Below are positions 1-4,978 of a stretch of DNA of 5,158 bases, piece by piece (position 1 is the first letter of the stretch; each line of letters opens with the position of its first letter). Made by a program: the position numbers and the translations under genes. Origin of the DNA: Chloroflexota bacterium (lineage in GTDB: Bacteria; Chloroflexota; Ktedonobacteria; Ktedonobacterales; Ktedonobacteraceae); assembly GCA_005881495.1 (NCBI GenBank), contig VBHI01000273.1:1-5158 (forward strand), read 5' to 3'. Below the pieces are notes generated by a model. That model worked only from the letters and a program-made list of their open reading frames with translations, searched no databases and had not been told where the DNA came from.

Positions 1-136
1 TCCACTTGCGTGACAGTAAAACCGGGTAACTCAAAAGGAAGGGAAAACATGGGGCAATGACCTACTTCTACTTATTTTTCTTCTCTCTTTCTCTTTACGA
101 AGCAGGGTTGCAACCCTTTAGCACGAAAGATGCGGA
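1..136. other. Unassigned flank with a pyrimidine tract
   Basis: No recognisable gene is seen here on either strand. Frame 1 is open from the window edge to a TGA at 58-60, so these bases could be the last 19 codons of a gene to the left, but the peptide matches no family I know. A pyrimidine-rich stretch lies at about 62-97, followed by the 12-bp palindrome GGGTTGCAACCC at 105-116. The palindrome has no loop and no following T-run, so I do not call it a terminator. Confidence 0.35.
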
Positions 137-157
137 TGAACCAGTTTCCTGGACAGG
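137..157 (+). repeat. Possible left terminal inverted repeat of the IS3-family element
   Basis: The bases TGAACCAGTTTCCTGGACA resemble the left ends of IS3-family elements of the IS150 type, which commonly begin with TG and carry a CCC...TGGACA-like core, and they lie about 70 bp before an OrfA start as expected. The matching right end is not in the window, so the repeat cannot be verified. The call is inference from position and a loose resemblance. Confidence 0.3.
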
Positions 158-195
158 TGGATAAGATAAAATAGCTGTATCGAGAGAAGCACCAA

Positions 196-201
196 AAGGA
201 G
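196..201 (+). promoter_or_regulatory. Ribosome binding site of the IS3 OrfA fragment
   Basis: AAGGAG lies 6 nt before the ATG at 208, a good Shine-Dalgarno match and spacing. It fixes the start codon of the OrfA fragment. No convincing -35/-10 pair was found upstream, although the AT-rich run around 161-173 could hold a -10. Confidence 0.65.
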
Positions 202-207
202 AAATCG

Positions 208-319
208 ATGGCAGGACAACGCAAGCGATACAGCGTGGAACTGAAGACGAAGGTGGCATTGGAAGCCATCAAGGGACATAAAACGGCGAACGAAATCGCC
301 ACGGAATATGGAGTGCATC
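208..319 (+). pseudogene. IS3-family transposase OrfA, N-terminal fragment (5' exon of the outer intron)
   Basis: This encodes the first 37 codons of an IS3-family OrfA, the DNA-binding helix-turn-helix subunit that is normally joined to the OrfB integrase by frameshifting. Visible family features are the basic start [13 protein letters not shown], then [12 protein letters not shown] and [10 protein letters not shown], which match the usual OrfA pattern up to the first half of its helix-turn-helix. In relatives, GVH is followed by a Pro and the second helix. Here the homology stops within the next codon (CAT C|) exactly where GTGCG, a group II intron 5' end, begins. Read straight through, the frame stops at TAG 337-339. 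No remainder of OrfA and no OrfB appears anywhere in the window. The fragment acts as 5' exon: its last six bases TGCATC (314-319) pair with GATGCG at 2992-2997 in the outer intron. It cannot make a working transposase as arranged. Confidence 0.8.
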
Positions 320-338
320 GTGCGATCCGTTCACTTTA
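320..338 (+). other. 5' segment of the outer intron, also the 5' exon of the inner intron
   Basis: The 19 nt GTGCGATCCGTTCACTTTA form the start of the outer intron. The first ten bases align with the start of the inner intron (GTGTGACCCG at 339). Bases 328-333 (CGTTCA) pair with TGAGCG at 2676-2681 across the inner intron: C328-G2681, G329-C2680, T330.G2679, T331-A2678, C332-G2677 and A333-T2676. This leaves a 7-nt loop, CTTTAAA, with the inner intron placed after CTTTA. TCCGT (326-330) and CTTTA (334-338) are the proposed IBS2 and IBS1 of the inner intron. Confidence 0.75.
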
Positions 339-365
339 GTGTGACCCGATAACTGACGTTCTGAA

Positions 366-384
366 GTAGGGCGCAATTCCCTAC
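366..384 (+). ncRNA. Domain I hairpin of the inner intron, conserved in both introns
   Basis: GTAGGG (366-371) and CCCTAC (379-384) pair around the loop CGCAATT. The outer intron has GTGGGG/CCCCAC around CGTAATT at 2741-2759. The A-T pair of one stem is a G-C pair in the other while the loop is kept, a compensatory change that supports a selected RNA structure. Confidence 0.7.
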
Positions 385-549
385 CCGCGAGGTGAGCGCG
401 GACAGCATCCCTCCGCTAGTGCGACTGGACATCAATCAAGCGAAGCGAGGGAGGATACAGAAGAGAAGCGGAAACCTCATCCGAAACTCTTCCAGCTAGT
501 TGCTATGACCAGGAAACAAATGTACGTCTGAACCATCGTTAACGGGACC

Positions 550-573
550 AAGCCTACGGAGGATAACAGGCTT
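550..573 (+). ncRNA. Candidate EBS2 hairpin of the inner intron
   Basis: AAGCC (550-554) pairs with GGCTT (569-573) around a 14-nt loop. ACGGA at 556-560 in this loop is complementary to TCCGT at 326-330, just upstream of the proposed IBS1. The homologous hairpin of the outer intron (2927-2952) also has a 14-nt loop. Location and complementarity fit EBS2, which helps choose the 5' target in group II introns. The pairing is only 5 bp. Confidence 0.55.
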
Positions 574-610
574 GACCAAAAAGGTACTGGCCGCGATGAA
601 CCCCATCGCA

Positions 611-635
611 GTGCATAAAGCATTTCGGCTGCCTT
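611..635 (+). ncRNA. Candidate EBS1 region of the inner intron
   Basis: TAAAG at 616-620 is complementary to CTTTA at 334-338, the last five bases before the inner intron. It lies in the part of domain I that corresponds to the EBS1 hairpin of the outer intron. One problem is that TAAAG can also sit in the arm of a local stem, CATAAAG with CTTTATG, leaving loop CATTTCGGCTGC. The EBS1 call is therefore tentative. Confidence 0.35.
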
Positions 636-801
636 TATGCTCACTCACGATAAGCCCGGTGGATAGTACAGGTCTAAAGCAACGCAAAACAGGACGTTGG
701 AACGGGGTAACTCTCATCATCGCTCTCATTGGTGGTCGATCCGATGAGCAGGTGTCCAGACCGCAAGCGAGATGAGAGCAGGATTGCCGAAGAAGCAAAT
801 G

Positions 802-819
802 CCTGGGGTAATGCCCAGG
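802..819 (+). ncRNA. Hairpin after the domain III motif of the inner intron
   Basis: CCTGGG (802-807) pairs with CCCAGG (814-819) around GTAATG. It follows GGATTGCCGAAGAAGCAAA at 781-799, a 19-nt string that also occurs at 3145-3163 in the outer intron, where the next hairpin has a different stem sequence. Conserved position with changed bases supports a ribozyme element near the domain III/IV border. Confidence 0.55.
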
Positions 820-845
820 ATAGGCTGACGTCGGCACGATGATAT

Positions 846-857
846 GGAAGGAAGAGG
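846..857 (+). promoter_or_regulatory. Ribosome binding site of the inner intron protein
   Basis: The purine run GGAAGGAAGAGG ends 10 nt before the ATG at 868. The earlier in-frame ATG at 844 has no such site in front of it, because the run falls inside its own second codon onwards. This favours 868 as the start. Confidence 0.5.
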
Positions 858-867
858 TACCAGTCGG

Positions 868-2667
868 ATGGCAAAGAGGAAAGCACCTCAGATCAAGCCC
901 CGGCTTGACCCTGAGAGTGAGGCTTGGAACAAGATTCCCTGGCGTAAGCTAGAGCAACATTGTTTTCGCATCCAAAAGCGCATCTTCCGAGCAAGTCAAC
1001 GTGGCAACACTAGAGCAGTCCACAAACTCCAAAAATTGCTGATGAAATCCCAAGCAGCCAGGCTGCTCGCCGTTCGCCGGGTGACACAGGATAACCAGGG
1101 CAAGAAGACCGCAGGCATTGACGGGATAAAATCCGTCAAGCCAGCCGGACGCCTTGTCATGGCAAACCACATCCACCCAAAAAACTGGAAAGCGACATCC
1201 CCACCGGTGCGCCGAGTGTGGATACCGAAGCCTGGGAAGGCCGAGAAGCGTCCTTTGGGAATTCCCGTCATGGAAGAAAGAGCGAGGCAACATCTTGCCA
1301 AACTCGCCCTGGAGCCAGAATGGGAAGCCCTCTTTGAACCCAATTCATATGGGTTTCGCCCAGGACGCTCTTGCCATGATGCAGTCGAGGCCATCTTCGA
1401 CGCGATCAAGCAAAAGGACAAATATGTCTTAGATGCCGATCTGAAAGGGGCCTTCGACAACATTAACCATCAAGCCCTACTCAAGAAGCTCAACACCTAT
1501 CCGGCCATGAAACGCGCCATTCAGGCATGGCTCGAAGCAGGAGCCATCGACAAAGAAGTCTTTGAGGAAACGAAGAGCGGTACCCCTCAAGGGGGCACAA
1601 TTTCACCACTCCTCATGAATGTGGCGCTTCACGGCATGGAGACAGTCGTCATGGAAGCATTCCGCACGAAGGAAGGGAAACCACAATTTGTCCGGTATGC
1701 AGATGATCTGGTGGTATTTCATGCAACGGAAGAAGGTGTAAAAAGAGCGCAAACAGTACTGGAAACATGGTTAACCGACATGGGACTGGAATTGAAGCCA
1801 AGCAAAACCAAAATAACTCATACTTTGAGGCCCTATCAAGGGACGGTCGGGTTCGAGTTCTTAGGGTTCGCCATTCGGCAATTTCAAGTGGGCAAAACGC
1901 ACACGGGAAAAAACACCTGGGGAAAACCACTTGGTTTCAAAACCATCATTTCGCCGAGCAAGGGAGCAATCGAACGCCATATGCATGAGATCGGCAAAAG
2001 CATCAGGAAATTACGGTCAGCATCGCAACAAGACCTCATTCAGACGCTTAATCCGATCATTCGAGGATGGGCCAACTACCATCGAACGGTAGTAGCAGCA
2101 AAAACATTCTCCCTCTGTGACCATCTGGTCTATCAGCAATTGAGGAGATGGGCCTACCGCCGACATCCGACCAAGGGGAGGCAATGGGTCATCAAAAAAT
2201 ACTGGAACATGGAACCCGGCGCAAGTTGGGTCTTCAGGGACCAGCAAGGGCATGTGCTCAAAAGGCACAACGCCAGACCGATTCAACGTCATACCAAGGT
2301 TCGAGGAACGGCAAGCCCATACGATGGCGATTTCCTGTACTGGAGTACTCGGCTCAAACGGTACCCTATGCTGAGTGGAACGATGGGCAAATTACTTCAG
2401 AAGCAACAGGGAAAATGCCGCTGGTGCGGACTTCTTTTCAAAGATGAAGATCAAATAGAGATCGACCATATTACGCCAAAAAGCGAAGGTGGTGGGGAAG
2501 AATTAAGTAACAAATTTGCCCTTCATCGGCACTGCCATGACCAACGGCACGCCCGACGTGCTGAGACAAGTATCCGTGACAAGGACCATATGATCGAGGA
2601 GCCGGATGACGCTAACGTGTCACGTCCGGTTCTGAAGCCGAGTATGAGGGGTAATCCTCATGCTTAG
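868..2667 (+). CDS. ltrA: Group II intron-encoded reverse transcriptase/maturase with HNH endonuclease
   Basis: This 599-residue multifunctional protein helps its intron fold and splice, then cuts target DNA and reverse-transcribes the intron into it (family knowledge). Numbering from ATG 868, the N-terminal RT region carries GIDG (83-86) and RPLGIP (128-133). The RT2 motif YGFRPGRSCHDA is at 161-172 and the catalytic Asp of motif A is D191 in DADLKGAFDN. TPQGG is at 239-243 and YADD at 277-280. The maturase (domain X) region spans about 330-445 with GWANYHR (400-406) and RWAYRRHP (427-434). A C-terminal HNH nuclease has CRWC (517-520), DHITP (533-537) and HRHCHDQRH (553-561). All catalytic motifs are present. 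The start at 868 has a purine-rich site upstream; ATG 844 would add eight residues. The last roughly 20 codons are translated from ribozyme domains V and VI, and the stop codon holds the branch A. The gene lies in domain IV. It might also serve the related outer intron in trans, which is inference. The symbol follows the family convention. Confidence 0.93.
   Translation: MAKRKAPQIKPRLDPESEAWNKIPWRKLEQHCFRIQKRIFRASQRGNTRAVHKLQKLLMKSQAARLLAVRRVTQDNQGKKTAGIDGIKSVKPAGRLVMANHIHPKNWKATSPPVRRVWIPKPGKAEKRPLGIPVMEERARQHLAKLALEPEWEALFEPNSYGFRPGRSCHDAVEAIFDAIKQKDKYVLDADLKGAFDNINHQALLKKLNTYPAMKRAIQAWLEAGAIDKEVFEETKSGTPQGGTISPLLMNVALHGMETVVMEAFRTKEGKPQFVRYADDLVVFHATEEGVKRAQTVLETWLTDMGLELKPSKTKITHTLRPYQGTVGFEFLGFAIRQFQVGKTHTGKNTWGKPLGFKTIISPSKGAIERHMHEIGKSIRKLRSASQQDLIQTLNPIIRGWANYHRTVVAAKTFSLCDHLVYQQLRRWAYRRHPTKGRQWVIKKYWNMEPGASWVFRDQQGHVLKRHNARPIQRHTKVRGTASPYDGDFLYWSTRLKRYPMLSGTMGKLLQKQQGKCRWCGLLFKDEDQIEIDHITPKSEGGGEELSNKFALHRHCHDQRHARRAETSIRDKDHMIEEPDDANVSRPVLKPSMRGNPHA
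2599..2632 (+). ncRNA. Domain V of the inner intron
   Basis: This is the catalytic core hairpin of the ribozyme and is 34 nt, the standard size. The lower stem GAGCCGGA (2599-2606) pairs with TCCGGTTC (2625-2632), followed by a CG two-base bulge. The upper stem TGACGC pairs with GTGTCA (one G.T) under a four-base loop TAAC. The AGC triad that binds catalytic metal is at 2600-2602. These bases are also coding sequence of the intron protein. Confidence 0.9.
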
Positions 2668-2673
2668 GGTAAC
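2637..2673 (+). ncRNA. Domain VI and 3' splice site of the inner intron
   Basis: ATGAGG (2644-2649) pairs with CCTCAT (2656-2661). The stem continues T.G, G-C, A-T and G.T, then A2666 bulges out between that last pair and C2639-G2667/C2638-G2668. A bulged A 8 nt before the end is the hallmark of the lariat branch point. The intron then ends GGGTAAC at 2673. A2666 is also the middle base of the TAG stop codon of the intron protein. Confidence 0.8.
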
Positions 2674-2740
2674 AATGAGCGCAAAGCTCAAGGATGGCGA
2701 GCAAGGAGGTGAAAAGCTCCTTGACAACTGATCGGGTGAC

Positions 2741-2759
2741 GTGGGGCGTAATTCCCCAC
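2741..2759 (+). ncRNA. Domain I hairpin of the outer intron
   Basis: GTGGGG (2741-2746) pairs with CCCCAC (2754-2759) around CGTAATT. It is the counterpart of the hairpin at 366-384, with one base pair exchanged and the loop differing only by C to T. Confidence 0.7.
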
Positions 2760-2926
2760 CCTCTGGGTGAAGGAGGAAACGCGGCTCCCTCACGGTAGCG
2801 GCTGGTCGTCAATCCGTGAAGCAGGGAGAAATGCGGAAGAGTCTGGACCTCGACCAGGTGGTCTCCGCTACGCAGGTTCCTACGGTTAGCGCAAGCGAAC
2901 GCTCGATGAACCGTCGTCACAGTGAA

Positions 2927-2952
2927 AGAGCCAACGCGAGGTAAGAGGCTCT
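2927..2952 (+). ncRNA. EBS2-type hairpin of the outer intron
   Basis: AGAGCC (2927-2932) pairs with GGCTCT (2947-2952) around a 14-nt loop, AACGCGAGGTAAGA, the same loop size and place as the EBS2 hairpin at 550-573. I could not find a good partner for this loop in the IS3 bases upstream of 314, so its EBS2 role at this locus is not supported by pairing. Confidence 0.45.
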
Positions 2953-2979
2953 GACCAAAATGGTCATGGTCACATAGGG

Positions 2980-3006
2980 GTCGAGAACATCGATGCGGCT
3001 CTCGAC
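2980..3006 (+). ncRNA. EBS1 hairpin of the outer intron
   Basis: GTCGAGA (2980-2986) and TCTCGAC (3000-3006) form a 7-bp stem around the loop ACATCGATGCGGC. GATGCG at 2992-2997 pairs with TGCATC at 314-319: five Watson-Crick pairs and one G.T. Those are exactly the six bases before GTGCG at 320, as expected for EBS1-IBS1. This links the second ribozyme body to the first GTGCG, about 2.3 kb upstream across the inner intron. Confidence 0.7.
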
Positions 3007-3165
3007 TTCACCCCCTTGACCCGGCGGATAGAGACGAACCTACGGGAACGCAAAACACCGGATCGGAACGGAGTAACTCTCCGCTCGCTCTCTCTGGTGG
3101 TCGATCCAGGGAGCAGGCAACCACCCGCACGCGAGCGGAGAGAAGGATTGCCGAAGAAGCAAACG

Positions 3166-3184
3166 CCTCTGGGAAAGCCAGAGG
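3166..3184 (+). ncRNA. Hairpin after the domain III motif of the outer intron
   Basis: CCTCTGG (3166-3172) pairs perfectly with CCAGAGG (3178-3184) around GAAAG. It directly follows GGATTGCCGAAGAAGCAAA and corresponds to the hairpin at 802-819. Confidence 0.55.
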
Positions 3185-3210
3185 ATACGCTGACATCGGT
3201 ACGGTGAGAT

Positions 3211-3215
3211 GGAGG
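3211..3215 (+). promoter_or_regulatory. Ribosome binding site of the outer intron protein
   Basis: GGAGG lies 8 nt before the ATG at 3224, a near-ideal spacing. It favours 3224 over the earlier in-frame ATG at 3209, which has no site upstream. Confidence 0.6.
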
Positions 3216-3223
3216 ATAGAGCC

Positions 3224-4974
3224 ATGAGTCACAGGAAAGAAACGGAAGCGATGGGTGCTGAGCACCCAATCGAAGACTGGGCACAGATTCCCTGGCGCAA
3301 GCTAGAACGAAAGGTGTACCGACTGCAAAAACGGATCTATCAAGCCTCTCTTCGTGGCAACGACCAAGCAGTCCACAATCTCCAACGAATACTCATGAAA
3401 TCGAAGGCAGCCCGTACACTGGCAGTCCGCAGGGTGACACAGGATAACCAGGGCAAGCAAACCGCAGGAGTGGATGGAGTGAAATCCGTCAAACCAGCGC
3501 AGCGACTGGCCCTGGTCCACCACTTGCGTCACCACAAAAAGATCAAACCCCTGCCAACCAGACGAGTCTGGATACCCAAGCCGGGAAAGGCAGAGAAAAG
3601 GCCGTTAGGCATCCTCACGATGCTAGATCGCGCTCATCAATGCCTGGTGAAACTGGCCCTAGAACCCGAATGGGAGGCACGGTTTGAGGCTAAGCCATCT
3701 TCATTTACATTTGCAAACAGCCCAAATACGTGCTGGATGCAGATATTGCGAATTGCTTCAATCAGATCAATCACGAAGCACTCTTACACAAACTCCAGAC
3801 CTTTCCCGCGATGAGACGGGCCATCAAGGCCTGGCTCAAGGCAGGAGTTCTGGAAGAGAATAGGTTCGAGCCAACACCAGCTGGAACTCCGCAAGGAGGA
3901 CCACTGAGTCCTCTCCTCGCCAATGTTGCTCTGCATGGTATGGTCCAGGCTATCCAGCAAGGCTACAAGGGCAAAGATAGACCTAGGCTGGTTCGCTACG
4001 CTGATGATCTGGTGGTGCTCTATCGAACCCGTGAAGGGATCGAACAGGCCAGAAGCAGATTGGAAAGCTGGTTAAAGGACATGGGACTGGAAATGAAGCC
4101 GAGCAAAACCCGTGTGACCCATACCCTCGAAGCTCTGGAAACAGAGCCTCCCGGCTTCGACTTTTTAGGGTTCGAGATACGGCAGTATCCTGTTGGGAAA
4201 CACCATTCAGGAACACAAAACGGCAGACGGCTCGGCTTCAAAACGCTCATTCAACCCAGTAAGGAGGCCATCAAACGGCATCGAGAAGCATTACGAGCGG
4301 TGGTTCTCGCAGGCACAGGACTTTCTCAAGCTGCGCTCATTGGGCAATTGAACCCAAAGATACGTGGATGGTCACGCTACTACCGCAGCGTCGCCGCCAA
4401 GAAAACCCTCAATGACTGTGATTACCACTTGTTTCCGCTCTTGCTTCGCTGGGCTAAACGCCGACATACGCGCAAGTCTGCGAGTTGGATACGAACGCGC
4501 TACTGGCGAACAATGGGACAAGATCACTGGCGCTTTGCAACGTCTGATGGTCTGTATCTCAGCGATCATGCCGCCACTGCGATCCAACGCCATGTGAAGG
4601 TCAAAGGCACGGTCAGTCCATTTGATGGAAATCTACTCTATTGGGCCAAGAGATTGCAACAATCTCACCCGCTCACAAAGAGCAAACTGGGAGCCTTGCT
4701 GCACAAGCAACAAGGGAAATGTCGTTGGTGTGAACTGTACTTTACCGAGAGCGATTTGATAGAGATCGATCACATCACGCCCCGCAGTGAAGGGGGTACC
4801 GATGCACTCAGTAATCTTGTCGCTCTCCATCGGCACTGCCATGATCAACGACATGCAAAGAAGCATGCCTGGGGTGCTCATGACACGAGCCATCTCATTG
4901 AGGAGCCGGATGAGGGGAAAGCTCTCATGTCCGGTTCTGAAGGCGGGCGGGAGGGAGCGATCCCTCTTGCCTAG
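3224..4974 (+). pseudogene. Reverse transcriptase/maturase/HNH protein of the outer intron, broken by a deletion
   Basis: This is a close homologue of the inner intron protein, similar along its whole length. The first frame runs from ATG 3224 through GVDG and RPLGI to FEA at about 3691, then leaves the homology and stops at 3814. The homology continues at once in another frame from about 3694 (AIFIHICKQPKYV), which reads on to TAG 4972-4974. Against the inner gene, 54 nt between the TTT (Phe) and GCC ATC TTC codons are reduced to 8, so about 46 nt are gone. This removes the YGFRPxRSxHDA RT motif and shifts the frame. Everything else is preserved: DADIANCF, TPQGG, YADD, GWSRYYR, RWAKRRH, and the HNH motifs CRWC, DHITP and HRHCHDQRH. 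That suggests a recent break. A working RT is not expected even with a corrective frameshift, because the motif itself is missing. The second half could start at GTG 3730, but no ribosome site supports it. Confidence 0.88.
4903..4937 (+). ncRNA. Domain V of the outer intron
   Basis: GAGCCGGA (4903-4910) pairs with TCCGGTTC (4930-4937), the same lower stem as the inner intron, with a TG bulge and the AGC triad at 4904-4906. The upper stem TGAGGG/CTCTCA (one G.T) closes a five-base loop GAAAG, so the domain is 35 nt, one more than usual. The core looks functional. It overlaps the end of the broken protein gene. Confidence 0.87.
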
Positions 4975-4978
4975 CTAT
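4942..4978 (+). ncRNA. Domain VI and 3' splice site of the outer intron
   Basis: GAGGGA (4951-4956) and TCCCTC (4961-4966) pair under a GCGA (GNRA-type) loop. The stem continues down to G4945.T4972, then A4973 is bulged and pairing resumes with C4944-G4974 and G4943-C4975. A4973 is the predicted branch point and the middle base of the TAG stop. The end is set at CTAT, 4978; 4979 remains possible. Confidence 0.72.

Larger units (their letters stand above)
339..2673 (+). mobile_element. Inner group II intron, complete, with an intact encoded protein
   Basis: This is a full-length 2335-nt group II intron inserted in the 5' stem-loop of a relative. It begins GTGTGACCCG and ends GGGTAAC, fitting the GUGYG...AY rule, and the predicted branch A (2666) is 8 nt from the end. 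Domain I contains the hairpin GTAGGG/CCCTAC (366-384) with loop CGCAATT, and an EBS2 loop (555-568). The domain III-like GGATTGCCGAAGAAGCAAA starts at 781 and a CCTGGG/CCCAGG hairpin lies at 802-819. Domain IV carries the protein gene, domain V is at 2599-2632 and domain VI at 2637-2673. Ribozyme motifs and protein all look intact, so this is the best candidate for an active element here. HNH plus RT points to the chloroplast-like class, known from cyanobacteria and other bacteria; the class call is by eye. Confidence 0.85.
2674..3223 (+). other. Outer intron resumes: domains I to IV, non-coding
   Basis: This 550-nt stretch has no gene. It is the continuation of the outer ribozyme, and its first bases AATGAGCG complete the stem begun at 328-333. 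It then carries an AAGGAG/CTCCTT hairpin (about 2703-2722) absent from the inner intron, the conserved CGTAATT hairpin, the EBS2-like and EBS1 hairpins, and the domain III motif. The order matches 349-867 of the inner intron. Confidence 0.75.
320..4978 (+). mobile_element. Outer group II intron, interrupted at nt 19 by the inner intron
   Basis: This is a retroelement made of a self-splicing ribozyme and an encoded reverse transcriptase/maturase. It consists of 320-338 plus 2674 to about 4978, roughly 2324 nt once the inner intron is removed. The 5' end is GTGCGATCCG. Domain I shows a GTGGGG/CCCCAC hairpin, a candidate EBS2 loop (2933-2946) and a strong EBS1 hairpin (2980-3006). Domain III-like GGATTGCCGAAGAAGCAAA begins at 3145, followed by a CCTCTGG/CCAGAGG hairpin. 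Domain IV holds the protein gene, domain V is at 4903-4937 and domain VI at 4942-4978. The HNH-bearing protein suggests the chloroplast-like class. The 3' end is placed after CTAT (4978) because group II introns end in A plus a pyrimidine, but 4979 is possible. The branch A would be only 6 nt from the end, slightly short of the usual 7-8. The encoded protein is broken, so autonomous mobility is unlikely. Confidence 0.8.

Noticed and set aside
105..116. GGGTTGCAACCC as a terminator
   Set aside because: It is a palindrome with no loop and is not followed by a T-run.
208..339. A complete 43-residue protein ending at TAG 337-339
   Set aside because: The IS3 OrfA similarity stops at GVH, just before the intron boundary; the last few codons are intron sequence.
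496..837. 113-codon reverse-strand open frame and other open frames at 572-775 and 2970-3284
   Set aside because: They overlap ribozyme domains I to III, have no recognisable protein motifs and change between the two introns as expected for RNA-constrained sequence.
949..1463. Long reverse-strand open frames opposite the RT gene
   Set aside because: They are shadows of the intact RT/maturase gene with no family resemblance.
320..2673. First intron starting at GTGCG 320, with the second in tandem from GAGCG 2677
   Set aside because: The second intron would lack a GUGYG start, the EBS1 region of the first does not match TGCATC while that of the second does, and the nested model explains both 5' ends, the rebuilt stem and the lengths.
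3686..3814. Programmed frameshift joining the two halves of the outer protein
   Set aside because: There is no slippery heptamer at the junction, and about 46 nt including a conserved RT motif are missing, so a shift would not restore function.
3730..4974. Separate 414-residue gene starting at GTG 3730
   Set aside because: It is the continuation of the frameshifted outer intron protein; no ribosome binding site precedes it and it begins in the middle of RT motif A.
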